Of a stretch of 64,000 nucleotides of DNA, positions 44,665-54,179 are shown one piece after another. The notes under the pieces were generated by a model. That model was not told the origin of the DNA. It saw only the letters and a program-made list of their open reading frames with translations, and did no database searches. The translations under genes and the position numbers were made by a program. The stretch is taken from positions 310,001-374,000 of the forward strand of contig NZ_VRZA01000002.1 in the NCBI RefSeq assembly GCF_008064665.1, given 5' to 3'. The DNA is from Parahaliea maris (GTDB taxonomy: Bacteria; Pseudomonadota; Gammaproteobacteria; Pseudomonadales; Halieaceae). Every line of letters begins with the position of its first letter. The stretch's first letter is position 1.

Positions 44665-45090
44665 TCAGTCGTCCACCCCAAAGGGCGGTCGCTGCCCACC
44701 ACAGAGTACGTCGGTGACGTGCTCAGTATCCATGTACTCCTTCAGCCGCAGCAGCTTGCCGTCACGAAACTCGAACAGGAAGTGGTAGTCGTTTTCGTAG
44801 CTCTGCCCCGATACGTGTTCACCCTGGCTCACGGCTTCAACCGCCACCTTGTCGCCCTCTGCCACCATGCCGTTGATGGTGAAACGCAGGCCGTCGGGAA
44901 ACACCGTAAAGATATTGTTGATCGCCCTGGGCAATTGGTCGTACTCCGCTTCTCCGGAGATCAGGGTACTGCCCATGGTTTGCACGCAACCGTCCGGTGA
45001 GTAGGCGGCAACCACCGCGTCGACATCGCCATTGTTCAGGGCGTCGAAAAATTGGGTGACGATGGTTTTGTTGGTCTCTTCGATGGTCAT
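44665..45090 (-). CDS. SnoaL/NTF2-like protein
   Basis: The protein has 141 residues from ATG 45090. It has the cone-shaped NTF2-like fold pattern: N-terminal helix TNKTIVTQFFDALNNGDVDA, AVVAAYSPDGCVQTMGSTLI, and strands FTINGMVAEGDKVAVEAVSQ and YHFLFEFRDGKLLRLKEYMD. The family includes ketosteroid isomerase-like enzymes, limonene epoxide hydrolases and binding proteins. The active-site residues cannot be fixed from sequence alone. It is convergent with the preceding gene. Confidence 0.75.
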   Translation of the reverse strand: MTIEETNKTIVTQFFDALNNGDVDAVVAAYSPDGCVQTMGSTLISGEAEYDQLPRAINNIFTVFPDGLRFTINGMVAEGDKVAVEAVSQGEHVSGQSYENDYHFLFEFRDGKLLRLKEYMDTEHVTDVLCGGQRPPFGVDD

Positions 45091-45205
45091 GCTGCACCAT
45101 TCCTGTTGCGTCGGCGTGATTGGCTGTCACCTGCATGATAGCCCCGCGGCGCGAGGGTGCCACGCCGGGGAGTTCAGCATTCTGTGCCGGGACGATGCTT
45201 GTTTT

Positions 45206-46390
45206 CTATCGATTGCGGCCGAGCCGCTCGTGGGCATCCACCCACTCATTGCGCCGGGTCGTCTTGTCCACCCGGCTGGCTGCGCCCAGTGACAGTTCCC
45301 CCGCTACCACCAGGGCTGCGGCAATCTCGGCGAGCTTGAGGGCCTTGCCCGGGCCGTAGCAGTCCATGATTTCCAGGCACTCACGTTGGGTAGGCAGGGC
45401 GGTGCCGCCGCCGTAGGTCGCGAGGATCAGCGCGGGCAGGGTGATGGAAAAGTGATAGTCGCCGTTGCGGGTCACCTTGTTGTAGGTGGTGCACTGGTTG
45501 GACTCGCCGATGTTGGCGATGTCCTGGCCGGTGGCCAGGTACAGTGCGGCCAGGCCATTGGCGGGGTGGGCCGCATTGTTCGAGGAGTCGGTGAGGAAAG
45601 CGCTGAGGGTACTGATGCCCTGGCCGTAGTGCATCTGCTCCGGGGTGATGCGCAGGTTGTCCATCAGCACCTGGCGTGGAATGGTGAGTTCGGCGGTTAC
45701 CCGGCGTCCGCGGCCTTTCAGCAGGTTCACTGAAGAGGTCTTCTTCTCGGTGTCGAAGTTGCCAGAGAGCAGGTAGTGCGACAGCGCAGGGAACTCACCG
45801 TTGATCCATTCACAGGCGGCGAAGGTCGCCTTGCTGGTCATGTTCTGGCCGGCGGCATCACCGGTGCTGTAGTCGAAGCGGGTGAACACCATGTTGTGGG
45901 CGATGTAATGCTCGATCTCGCGCAGCTTGCCGACGCTGGTGGTGCCCTCGGCAACTGCCCGGATACGCTGGGTGTTTTCCACCAGCCACAGTTCAAAGTC
46001 GCGGGCGTCACGGGCGTTGCGGAACACGAAGACCGGCGCCCGTTGCATGGCCTCGCCGCACACGGTGGTCATGACGCCACCGCTCTCGCGGATCACTTTC
46101 ATACCGCGGTTGTAGCTGGCCAGCATGGTGCCTTCCACGGTGGCCATGGGTACGTAGAATTCACCCTGGGCGTGCTCGCCGTTGACACTCAGCGGCCCGG
46201 CCAGGCCAATTGGCACCTGGGCAACCCCGAACAGGTTCTCGATATTGCCGGACATCTCTTCCGGCTTGAACGAAAACTGACGGGTGTGCTGCAGGCGGGC
46301 CGGGGTGTTGTCCTCGATAAACTGCTGGCGCTCGGCGACGACCTCCGGGCTGTAGTCATTGTCGCTGGAACGGGGGATTTTCTTGCTCAC
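45206..46390 (-). CDS. Hydroxymethylglutaryl-CoA reductase
   Basis: The protein has 394 residues from ATG 46390. HMG-CoA reductase landmarks: ENLFGVAQVPIGLAGPL (substrate loop), the catalytic Glu in MATVEGTMLASYNRG, GDAAGQNMTSKATF (NADPH loop, equivalent to DAMGMN in class I enzymes), the GQDIANIGESNQCTTY segment, and YGGGTALPTQRECLEI. It resembles the class I (eukaryote/archaeal-like) form without the membrane domain. It makes mevalonate from HMG-CoA. The mevalonate route is rare in gammaproteobacteria, which use the MEP route, and no other mevalonate gene is in the window, so a degradative or acquired role is open. Confidence 0.92.
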   Translation of the reverse strand: MSKKIPRSSDNDYSPEVVAERQQFIEDNTPARLQHTRQFSFKPEEMSGNIENLFGVAQVPIGLAGPLSVNGEHAQGEFYVPMATVEGTMLASYNRGMKVIRESGGVMTTVCGEAMQRAPVFVFRNARDARDFELWLVENTQRIRAVAEGTTSVGKLREIEHYIAHNMVFTRFDYSTGDAAGQNMTSKATFAACEWINGEFPALSHYLLSGNFDTEKKTSSVNLLKGRGRRVTAELTIPRQVLMDNLRITPEQMHYGQGISTLSAFLTDSSNNAAHPANGLAALYLATGQDIANIGESNQCTTYNKVTRNGDYHFSITLPALILATYGGGTALPTQRECLEIMDCYGPGKALKLAEIAAALVVAGELSLGAASRVDKTTRRNEWVDAHERLGRNR

Positions 46391-46455
46391 GGTACTGACT
46401 CCGGTTGTTATTGTGAAAGCCGGAAACGGTACGCGGTCGGCGGGTGGGGGTCAAT

Positions 46456-48285
46456 TCACGCTGACGTGGTACTGGCCGCCAGATGGCGCCGGATCACGTT
46501 CAGGAAGTCGGCCCCGTACTTGTCCAGTTTGCGCTCTCCCACGCCGTTGATATGCGCCATATCCGCCAGGCTCTCGGGCAGCGTGTCGCACATTTCCAGC
46601 AGGGTGCGGTCGTTGAAGATGATGTAGGGCGGTACCCCCTGGGCCTCCGCCAGTTCCCGCCTGCAGTTGCGCAGGGCCTCCCATAGCCCGACGTCGATGT
46701 CCTCCGGCAGCGCCCCCTTGGTCTGGCGTTTGGCCGCCTTCTGGGGCTGGTCCCGGCGCAGGTCCAGCTGCTCTTCCCCGCGCAGCAGGGGCCGGCATTT
46801 TTCCTGCAGGCGCAGGGCGCCGTGGCGTTCCATATCCACGCTCAGGTATCCCCGGGCCACCAGCTGGCGGAACACCGAGCGCCACTGGTTGCCGTCGAGG
46901 TCCTGGCCGACGCCGAAGGTGGGCAGTTCGTCATGGCGCAACTGGGTCACCCGCTCGGTGGCATTGCCCCGCAGGACATCCACCAGGTGGTTGACGCCAA
47001 AGCGCTGGCCGGTACGGTAGGTGGCCGACAGCGCTTTTTGCGCGGCCTCCGTGCCGTTCCAGGTGTCTACCGGGTTGAGACAGGTGTCGCAGTTGCCGCA
47101 GGCCCCGGGGAGGTGGTCGCCGAAGTAGTGCAGCAGGGCCTGGCGGCGGCAGCTGGTGATCTCGCACAGGCCGAGCATGGCATTCAGGCGCTGCTGTTCG
47201 GCGCGCTTGTGTTCCTCGCTGCCTTCGGAGCCCTCCATCATCTGCCGCAGCTTGATCACGTCCTGCAGGCCGTACACCATCCAGGCATCGGCGGGCTGGC
47301 CGTCGCGGCCGGCGCGGCCGGTTTCCTGGTAGTAGGCCTCGATGGTCTTGGGCATATCCAGGTGGGCGACAAAGCGCACGTCGGGCTTGTCGATGCCCAT
47401 GCCGAAGGCAATGGTGGCCACCATGACCAGTCCCTCCTCACGCAGGAAGCGGGACTGGTGGGTGGCCCTCAGGCGGGCGTCGAGGCCGGCGTGGTAGGGC
47501 AGGGCATTGAAACCCTGTTCGCACAGCCAGGCGGCGGTCTCCTCCACCTTGTTGCGCGACAGGCAGTACACGATGCCGGCATCCTCGGGGTGCTCGTCCC
47601 GCAGGAAGCGCAGTAACTGCTGCCGGGGGCTCTGCTTCAGGCTGATGCGGTAGCAGATGTTGGGGCGGTCGAAGCCGGCCACGAACTGGCGGGCCTGGCC
47701 CAGGTCCAGCCGCTGCACGATTTCCGCCCGGGTACGGGCGTCGGCGGTGGCGGTCAGGGCGATGCGCGGCACCGATGGAAAGCGCTCATGCAGCAGGCTC
47801 AGTTGCAGGTAGTCGGCGCGAAAGTCGTGGCCCCACTGAGACACACAGTGAGCCTCGTCGATGGCGAAGAGGGCGAGGTGGGCCCGCTCCAGCAGGGCCA
47901 GGCTACGCTCCTGGATCAGTCGCTCTGGCGCGATATAGAGCAGGTCGAGCTCGCCGGACAGCAGGGCCCGCTCCACGGCCACGACCTCCTCCATGGCGAG
48001 GCTCGAATTGAGGAAACTCGCCCGCACCCCGAGCTGGCGCAGGGTGTCTACCTGGTCCTGCATTAACGCAATGAGCGGCGAGATCACCACCGCACAGCCG
48101 GGGCGCACCAGGGCGGGAACCTGGTAGCACAGGGACTTGCCGCCCCCGGTGGGCATCAATACCAGGGCGTCGCCACCGGCAATAACGGTGTCGACAATAT
48201 CCTGCTGGTGGGCGCGAAACTGTTCGTAACCGAAAACGGTCTGGAGGGTGGTGAGGGCAGCGGTTGCAGTGCGGGTGTCAGTCAT
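46456..48285 (-). CDS. recQ: ATP-dependent DNA helicase RecQ
   Basis: The protein has 609 residues from ATG 48285. Helicase core: [20 protein letters not shown], Walker [11 protein letters not shown], motif [19 protein letters not shown], and motif [14 protein letters not shown]. The zinc-binding and winged-helix RQC region follows ([24 protein letters not shown]), then an HRDC domain near the C-terminus ([38 protein letters not shown]). Length is normal. It unwinds DNA in recombination and replication-fork repair. Confidence 0.97.
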   Translation of the reverse strand: MTDTRTATAALTTLQTVFGYEQFRAHQQDIVDTVIAGGDALVLMPTGGGKSLCYQVPALVRPGCAVVISPLIALMQDQVDTLRQLGVRASFLNSSLAMEEVVAVERALLSGELDLLYIAPERLIQERSLALLERAHLALFAIDEAHCVSQWGHDFRADYLQLSLLHERFPSVPRIALTATADARTRAEIVQRLDLGQARQFVAGFDRPNICYRISLKQSPRQQLLRFLRDEHPEDAGIVYCLSRNKVEETAAWLCEQGFNALPYHAGLDARLRATHQSRFLREEGLVMVATIAFGMGIDKPDVRFVAHLDMPKTIEAYYQETGRAGRDGQPADAWMVYGLQDVIKLRQMMEGSEGSEEHKRAEQQRLNAMLGLCEITSCRRQALLHYFGDHLPGACGNCDTCLNPVDTWNGTEAAQKALSATYRTGQRFGVNHLVDVLRGNATERVTQLRHDELPTFGVGQDLDGNQWRSVFRQLVARGYLSVDMERHGALRLQEKCRPLLRGEEQLDLRRDQPQKAAKRQTKGALPEDIDVGLWEALRNCRRELAEAQGVPPYIIFNDRTLLEMCDTLPESLADMAHINGVGERKLDKYGADFLNVIRRHLAASTTSA

Positions 48286-48379
48286 GGCGCGCAGTATACC
48301 CGCCCCGGCCGGTGATGAAATGCGCGGCGCGCCAGACGGACGCTTTTGCCCTGTTTAAGCGCCTGTTTTGGCGCGTGTT

Positions 48380-49849
48380 TCAGGTCCTGAGCGCGTTGAG
48401 CACCTCGTTGCGTAGTTGCCGCGGGTCGATCACCCGGTCGAAGGCCATGGCGTCAGCCGGAATCCAGGCCCCGGATTGCAGGGCCGCCATGCGCTCTGCC
48501 TCGTCCTCTGCGGCACCGCTCGCTGCCGCGCCGCCCAGGGCGGGGACGCCGCCCAGGCTGACGCAGGGCAGGGCCAGGCTGACCACCTGGTGATCGAAGG
48601 GGTTCATGCCCATCACCGAGCTGCCGAAACCGAAGGCCTTGCGCAGGGTGATCACCACCTTGCGGCCGCGATGGGCGCGCTGGGCGCGGAACATGTGGCC
48701 CGCGGCGCGCAGTATGCCGGACTGCTCCGAGGCCGGGCCGGGCATGACCCCCGGGTTGTCCACGAGGCTGACCAGGGGCAGGTCGAAGGCACTGGCCATG
48801 TCCAGGAAGTGGGCGGCTTTTTCCGCCGCCTCGCTGGTGATGGCCCCGGCCTGGACAGCCGGCTGGTTGGCCAGCAGCAGGCACGGGGTGCCGCCAATGC
48901 GGGCGAGGGCGGTGATGATGTTCCTGCCGTAATCCGGCTGCAGTTCCAGCAGGCTGTCTTCATCCACCAGCAACTCGAGGACCCGCTGCATGTTGTAGGA
49001 CTGTTGCGGGGTTGGAGGGATGATGTCCAGCAAAGCCCCGAGGTCGGGCTCTTTGGTGTCCGGCCGCTCGCCGGTGAGGGGCAGCGATGCGCCGGCGCGC
49101 AGCGGCAGGTAAGACAGGAAACGCCGGGCCAGGGCCAGCGCGGCGGGGTCGTCGGCGCACAGGTTGTGGGCAACCCCGCTCTCCCGGGTGTGCATGCGGG
49201 CGTTGCCCAGCTCTTCGGGGGTCACTGTCCGGCCCAGGGCGGCCGCCACCAGCGGCGGTCCGGCGCTGAACAGGGTGGCGCCTTCGCTCATGATGATGAG
49301 GTCGGCGAACATGCCGGTGAGGGCGCCGTGGCCCGCAGAGCTGCCCAGCACCAGTGAGACCACCGGTACCTGGCCCTTGAGATCGGCCACCAGTTGCAGG
49401 TCACCCGGGGCATGGGGATAGCGCTCGGACTGGTTGGTTGCGCGCTCACCGGCGCCGTCCAGTATCAGCACCAGCGGCAGTTGCTGCTCCAGTGCCAGGC
49501 GCACCAGGCGGGCCCGCTTGGCCGCGTTGGGATGGCCGATGGAGCCGCCTTTGACCGTGAAGTCCTCGGCAATCACCACCACCGGGCGGCTGTCGATACG
49601 GCCGCTACCGCCAACCAGGGCGTCCGCGGGCACCGGGGGTTCGCCGCCCGGATGGCAGCCGCCGGCGAGTGCGCCGTATTCGCTGAAGCTGCCAGCATCC
49701 AGCAGCAGGTCGATACGCTCCCGGACCGTCAGGCGGCTGCGGCTGTGCTGGCGGGCGATTTTGTCTTCACCGCCCATGGCGCGGGCCCAGGCGTTTCGTT
49801 GTGCCAGCTGTTCCAGCAGCGCGTTCCAGAGATCACGGGAGTCTGACAT
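48380..49849 (-). CDS. Acyl-CoA carboxylase carboxyltransferase (beta) subunit-like protein
   Basis: The protein has 489 residues from ATG 49849. The two crotonase-fold halves typical of PccB/AccD5 proteins are seen: N-terminal RLTVRERIDLLLDAGSFSEYG, AEDFTVKGGSIGHPNAAKRA, and the CoA-binding loop GSSAGHGALTGMFADLIIM; the C-terminal half has PLVSLVDNPGVMPGPASEQS and RKAFGFGSSVMGMNPFDHQV. It would transfer a carboxyl group from biotin to an acyl-CoA. No biotin carboxylase subunit is adjacent, so its partner is elsewhere, or it acts on another substrate such as a CoA-ester decarboxylation. Confidence 0.85.
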   Translation of the reverse strand: MSDSRDLWNALLEQLAQRNAWARAMGGEDKIARQHSRSRLTVRERIDLLLDAGSFSEYGALAGGCHPGGEPPVPADALVGGSGRIDSRPVVVIAEDFTVKGGSIGHPNAAKRARLVRLALEQQLPLVLILDGAGERATNQSERYPHAPGDLQLVADLKGQVPVVSLVLGSSAGHGALTGMFADLIIMSEGATLFSAGPPLVAAALGRTVTPEELGNARMHTRESGVAHNLCADDPAALALARRFLSYLPLRAGASLPLTGERPDTKEPDLGALLDIIPPTPQQSYNMQRVLELLVDEDSLLELQPDYGRNIITALARIGGTPCLLLANQPAVQAGAITSEAAEKAAHFLDMASAFDLPLVSLVDNPGVMPGPASEQSGILRAAGHMFRAQRAHRGRKVVITLRKAFGFGSSVMGMNPFDHQVVSLALPCVSLGGVPALGGAAASGAAEDEAERMAALQSGAWIPADAMAFDRVIDPRQLRNEVLNALRT

Positions 49850-49906
49850 GACCGGGTCCGATGCGAAAATGAGGGCTAACGTTACGGTCCGGCACAGGGT
49901 GGGGCA

Positions 49907-49932
49907 ATCCCCGGGAGGACTTCCCCGGGGAT
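49907..49932. other. Perfect hairpin between the sulfotransferase and carboxyltransferase genes
   Basis: ATCCCCGGG/CCCGGGGAT, 9 bp, with an 8-base loop, lies 30 bases after the sulfotransferase stop on the minus strand. It has no T run. A Rho-aided or 3'-protecting role is possible. Confidence 0.4.
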
Positions 49933-49962
49933 CGGTTTAATCTGGTGGCATGCGCGCTGGCG

Positions 49963-51216
49963 TCAGGCCTCGTCGGGTACGTTGTAGTGGCGCTGGTAGC
50001 GGGCAAACAGTTTTCGCTCGGCAGCGCGTGAATCTTCGACGCTGTAGGCATGCTTGCCGAACTTGCCCCGGGGCTTGCCCGCCAGGTAGCTTGCCATGGC
50101 CGCGCGCGTGGCCTCTGCCAGCGGCATGTCGAAGTGTTGGTAAAGGGCTTCGATGCAGGCGAGGGGGTTATCCATGAGGTCCTGATAGCGGGAGTCGGCG
50201 ATGCTGTGTGAAGGAATGACGCCGGCCGCACGCTGGTCCATGACCTTTTCCAGACGGGCGGCAGTGGCCTCACCCATGATGATGTTCTCGAACAGCGCCG
50301 CATTGAAGGGCTGGTCCGAGCGCATGTGGTAGAGCGTGCCCATCAGGCTGGTGGCCGACGCCATGCACTTGATCGGGTCGCGGTGGGTCTGCACGATGCG
50401 CGCATCCGGGTATACCTGCAGCAGTACCTCCAGGTGCACCTGGTGTTCCGGTGCCTTCAACAGCCAGCGCTTGCGGGGGTTCTTCCACTGCAGGATCTGC
50501 AGGATGGTCTTGTGGTAGCGGTAGACCGGGGCGAAGTCCGCCTGTGCGAGCCAGGCGCCATAGCTGGGCGTCTGGTGCAGGGAGGCGATGTGGTCGCTGA
50601 TGAAACTCCCCGCCATCAGCAACCCGCACTCGGCGGGTATGTCCCCACGCATTTCGTGCATGCCGGCGAACTCGGGTGCCACCCGGTTCCACTGGGTAAA
50701 CAGCCTGTCGGCCCAGGCGATACGTGGATCATTGTGATAGCTCGCGGTTTCCGGCGGCGGACAGGGTCTGAGGGCTTCCCACATCTGCGGCACCCCGACG
50801 TCGGCATCCTGCGACAGCAGTTCGTAGAGAATGGAGGTACCCGAACGGGGCAGGCCCGCGATCACCATCGGTGCCGGTACTTCCTGTTCCAGGATTTCCG
50901 GGTGTGACGCCAACAGCGCCGTGACCTGCAGCCGGGTACACAGCCACAGGAAGATATCGTGGCGCGCCATCAGGCGCCCCATCAGGGTGAGCTCGGCTTC
51001 GGTCTCCAGCGCACGGATCAGGACCCGGAAGGGTTCACGCCAGCCGTCGTCACCAAAATCCGACAGGCCGGTGGCGCGGCCGGCCTGCGCGAGCAGGGAG
51101 GCCTCATCCAGTGGTACCACGGCCTGCAGGTCGAAGCAGGCACCTTCGGCGTTCATCGCCGAGAGCCAGTCCGGGTGGGGTGGGGCGGTGCACTGGGCGG
51201 TGGGTGCGGGTGCCAT
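49963..51216 (-). CDS. Sulfotransferase-family protein
   Basis: The protein has 417 residues from ATG 51216. The 5'-phosphosulfate loop of sulfotransferases is MVIAGLPRSGTSILYELLSQ (about residues 117-136). The 3'-phosphate region is ARIVQTHRDPIKCMASATSL, with the conserved Arg-Asp-Pro. KAPEHQVHLEVLLQVYPDAR is also typical of the sulfotransferase_3 family. It would move a sulfate group from PAPS to a hydroxylated acceptor. It lies in a same-strand group with the DUF1214-like protein and Baeyer-Villiger monooxygenase, so a steroid- or terpene-like acceptor is plausible, but that is inference. Confidence 0.85.
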   Translation of the reverse strand: MAPAPTAQCTAPPHPDWLSAMNAEGACFDLQAVVPLDEASLLAQAGRATGLSDFGDDGWREPFRVLIRALETEAELTLMGRLMARHDIFLWLCTRLQVTALLASHPEILEQEVPAPMVIAGLPRSGTSILYELLSQDADVGVPQMWEALRPCPPPETASYHNDPRIAWADRLFTQWNRVAPEFAGMHEMRGDIPAECGLLMAGSFISDHIASLHQTPSYGAWLAQADFAPVYRYHKTILQILQWKNPRKRWLLKAPEHQVHLEVLLQVYPDARIVQTHRDPIKCMASATSLMGTLYHMRSDQPFNAALFENIIMGEATAARLEKVMDQRAAGVIPSHSIADSRYQDLMDNPLACIEALYQHFDMPLAEATRAAMASYLAGKPRGKFGKHAYSVEDSRAAERKLFARYQRHYNVPDEA

Positions 51217-51241
51217 GGTCGTCTCCTTCCGCTAAGCCGAA

Positions 51242-52453
51242 TTACGCCCGAAAGCGCTTGCAGATCCCGCGCCGCCGCCCCGCCAGTTGTTGGCGCCGCT
51301 GCTCCGGGCTGATGCGCTGCACCGCGGCGGGCAGGTACCGTGCGAGTTCACTTGATTTTACCTGCTCGCACCGGGGGACCGGGCAGGAACTCGCGCCCAT
51401 CCAGCGGGTGGTGATGTAGCCCTCGACGTGCCCGGAAGGGTCCAGCCAGTTTGGCAGGCCCGGGTCGGTATGGGCGACCACCAGGATCAACTCGCCGCTG
51501 TCTTCGAGTACGGCGTGATGGCAGTTGGTGCTGCACAGGCGGTAGCGGTAGTCCATGGTTTCCCACCAGTAGTTACCGAACTCCACCGCCCAGTAGTCCG
51601 CTTGCGGTGGCGTGACCCGCACGATGAGGGCCTCGTCTTCGGGGACCTGCCAGTAACAGATCAGCGGCTCGCCGCCGGGAGTGGCGTCGATCCTGTTGTC
51701 GTCCAGCTGGCGGTAGGACAGGAAGCGGTTGGGCTGGCAGCGCCACTTGTCGATCATGTCGGCCCAGTAGCGGGTGGACGTGCGCACCCACTCAGCGCTG
51801 GCCATGAGGCCTCGCTGCAGGTCTGCGACCCCGAATACAGGGGCGGGAAGGTCGTCCCCGAGGCGGTCGATGCGGGCGTCCATGGGCGCCTCGTTTTCCC
51901 AGTCGGCAAAGAACTGGCGAACGGTGACCCGCCAGCTGCCGGGGGTGGTCCTGATCCAGTTGCCGTTGCCGTTGTCGTTGCTGGAGCCCGCGGGAGGCTC
52001 TGGCCCGAGGAAAATCTCGAAGTAGCCATCGTCATCGACATGGATGTCGCGGTCGATCAGGTTGCCGACCACCCCACCGCCCCAGGGCGTGGCGCCGTCC
52101 TCCAGTACGGTGACCGCAAAAAAACGCGCCTGGCCGCGGTAACCGCTGATGCGGTAGCTGTGTTCGCCGTTGACCGGGGCGCCCACGTAGAGGGCGTCGG
52201 TGTTGTCGCCGCCCTGTTTTCGCAGGGGGTCAAAATAGCGCAGCAGCTCCGGGAAGTCGGGGTTGTCGTTTTCCAGGTTGAACTGCAACGCCAGGGAAAT
52301 GTTGCGGGCCAGCAGGCGCAGGCCCTTGGCGCGGTCGATGTCGTGGTGGGGGGCCGTGTCGCGAAAGACCAGCTCCCCCGCCGATTTCAGCTCGTCGCAA
52401 AAGGCGTTCCAGCTTTGCCTGAGTGTCGCGTCATTGGGATTGTCGCCAAACAT
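51242..52453 (-). CDS. DUF1214-like protein next to the sulfotransferase
   Basis: The protein has 403 residues from ATG 52453; upstream frame to 52516 has no binding site, whereas AGGGGC lies just before 52453. Motifs seen: YVGAPVNGEHSYRISGYRGQ, FEIFLGPEPPAG, WIRTTPGSWRVTVRQFFADWE, YWAVEFGNYWWETMDYRYRL. This beta-rich repertoire with Trp-rich loops is characteristic of the DUF1214/DUF1254-like families seen beside steroid and aromatic catabolic genes. No catalytic residues are recognised. It sits 25 bases from the sulfotransferase. Confidence 0.55.
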   Translation of the reverse strand: MFGDNPNDATLRQSWNAFCDELKSAGELVFRDTAPHHDIDRAKGLRLLARNISLALQFNLENDNPDFPELLRYFDPLRKQGGDNTDALYVGAPVNGEHSYRISGYRGQARFFAVTVLEDGATPWGGGVVGNLIDRDIHVDDDGYFEIFLGPEPPAGSSNDNGNGNWIRTTPGSWRVTVRQFFADWENEAPMDARIDRLGDDLPAPVFGVADLQRGLMASAEWVRTSTRYWADMIDKWRCQPNRFLSYRQLDDNRIDATPGGEPLICYWQVPEDEALIVRVTPPQADYWAVEFGNYWWETMDYRYRLCSTNCHHAVLEDSGELILVVAHTDPGLPNWLDPSGHVEGYITTRWMGASSCPVPRCEQVKSSELARYLPAAVQRISPEQRRQQLAGRRRGICKRFRA

Positions 52454-52553
52454 GGTGTTGCCCCTGTCGGTGTGAGTCGCTATGACCTGTGCCGCATCAT
52501 ACCGGCCCGGGGGCAATGTCGGGGCGGGTTAACCGGCACGCCCGGGGCCTGGT

Positions 52554-54044
52554 TCAAGTATTCGTCGCAACCGGCTCTGGCAGGTCGTAGGCCGCCCAGT
52601 CCGGTTTTCGCATCAGTTCCACGAAGCGGTTGTAGTTCCACGGCCAGCTGGAGGGGACCCCGTCCTTGTCGAGGTACCAGCTGACGCAGCCGCCCTGGAA
52701 CCAGACGGTTTTCTTCGCCGCCTCGACCCGGGCCGCCTCGTAGGTGTCCAGGGCCTCCCGGGTGGGAGCGAGCTCGGGACACTCGCCGCTGCGGATCCGG
52801 TCCAGCAACTGTTCGATGTACACCCACTGGTTCTCGGCAATATCGATCAGGGAGAAATTGCCCACCGGGCCGGAGGGGCCATTGAGCATGAACAGATTGG
52901 GGAAGTCCGGCATGGAAATCGCGAGATAGGCCAGTGGCCGGTTTTTCCACAGGTCTTCGAGATCAGCGCCATTGCGCCCGGTGATGGTCATCGGCCGCAT
53001 GAAACAGTCCGCGTGGAATCCGGTAGCGAAGACGATGATGTCCAGCTCGTGCAGCACGCCGTCCCGGGTGCGGATGCCTTCGGGTTCGATGCACTCGATG
53101 CCCGCCGTCACCAGGGCGCACTGTGGATGCTGGATGGCCTGGTAGTAGTCGGGCGAAAAGATCAGGCGTTTACACAGGGGGGCGTGGTCCGGGCGCAACT
53201 GTTCCCTGAGTTCCGGGTCGGTGACGCTGTTTTCCAGGTTGGCCAGGCAGTAGTCTGCCATCTCCCTGGCGCCCTCGGACTCCATGTCGGTAATGGCCTG
53301 GGTGTAGCGTTCGACCCCCGCCATGTACTCCTCGGTGTTGAGCATCTCTTCCATCTTTGCCGGGTTGCTCATGGCCGCGCGGAAGGCGGCTCGCTCCTCC
53401 TCGCTGAAGTAGCCGTTCTCCACCGGCATGATCCACTGGGCAGTGCGCTGGTAGTGCTCCAACTTCGCCGCCTTGCCCGCCAGGGCGGAGATGATCTGCA
53501 CACCGGTCGATCCGTTGCCGATCACGCCGATGCGTTTGCCTTCCAGGGACACACTGTGATCCCAGCGCGCAGAGTGGAAGAGCTGGCCATTGAAGCTGTC
53601 GGCGCCCCGGATGTCGGGAAAGCGCGGCTTGTGCAGCACGCCGGTAGCGGCGATCAACACGTCTGCTACATCTTCGCGGCCGCTCTTGAATCCGAGGTGC
53701 CAGCGACCGTCGCGAAACTCGGCACGGCTGGCCTCTTCGTTGAAGCGAATCAGGTCGAACAGTCCGTATTTGGCCGTGGTGCGCTCGAAGTAGTCCTGGA
53801 TCTCCGCCCCCGGGGGCAGGTGGCGGGTCCAGTCCGGGTTGCGCTCGAAGGAGTAGGTGTAGTGATGGGAGGGTACGTCGCAGGTCAGCCCCGGATAGGT
53901 GTTCTCGCGCCAGGTGCCGCCGACACGGTCGGCCTTTTCGTACAGGGTAACGTCCCGGTAGCCGCGTTCCAGCAGCTTGATTCCTGCGAGGATGCCGGCC
54001 ATACCGGCCCCGAGGACGACGACGCGTAGATCTTGCTCTGCCAT
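52554..54044 (-). CDS. Baeyer-Villiger-type flavin monooxygenase
   Basis: The protein has 496 residues from ATG 54044; the frame extends to 54119 but lacks support, and VVVLGAGMAGILAG must be near the N-terminus. Two dinucleotide folds are visible: FAD GAGMAGILAG (about residue 12) and NADPH IGVIGNGSTGVQI. The Baeyer-Villiger fingerprint FNGQLFHSARWD (F-x-G-x3-H-x3-W) is present, so it inserts oxygen next to a ketone rather than only N/S-oxidising. Substrate may be a cyclic or steroid ketone. It is divergent from an AraC regulator, which probably controls it. Confidence 0.9.
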   Translation of the reverse strand: MAEQDLRVVVLGAGMAGILAGIKLLERGYRDVTLYEKADRVGGTWRENTYPGLTCDVPSHHYTYSFERNPDWTRHLPPGAEIQDYFERTTAKYGLFDLIRFNEEASRAEFRDGRWHLGFKSGREDVADVLIAATGVLHKPRFPDIRGADSFNGQLFHSARWDHSVSLEGKRIGVIGNGSTGVQIISALAGKAAKLEHYQRTAQWIMPVENGYFSEEERAAFRAAMSNPAKMEEMLNTEEYMAGVERYTQAITDMESEGAREMADYCLANLENSVTDPELREQLRPDHAPLCKRLIFSPDYYQAIQHPQCALVTAGIECIEPEGIRTRDGVLHELDIIVFATGFHADCFMRPMTITGRNGADLEDLWKNRPLAYLAISMPDFPNLFMLNGPSGPVGNFSLIDIAENQWVYIEQLLDRIRSGECPELAPTREALDTYEAARVEAAKKTVWFQGGCVSWYLDKDGVPSSWPWNYNRFVELMRKPDWAAYDLPEPVATNT

Positions 54045-54179
54045 GGTGATTACTCTCTGTTTCGCTGCTGCTTTGGATGGGTACAGCTTAGAGAGCTCTG
54101 GTTTAGCAGGGCATATCAAAAGTGATAATTCGACACTACATTATTGCTCGCATTTCCGGGGCGGGTGTAAGCTCGACCC

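Noticed and set aside
49907-49932. CCCGGGG palindrome as a mobile-element end or attachment site
   Set aside because: No direct repeats, transposase or integrase are present nearby. It is a simple intergenic hairpin.
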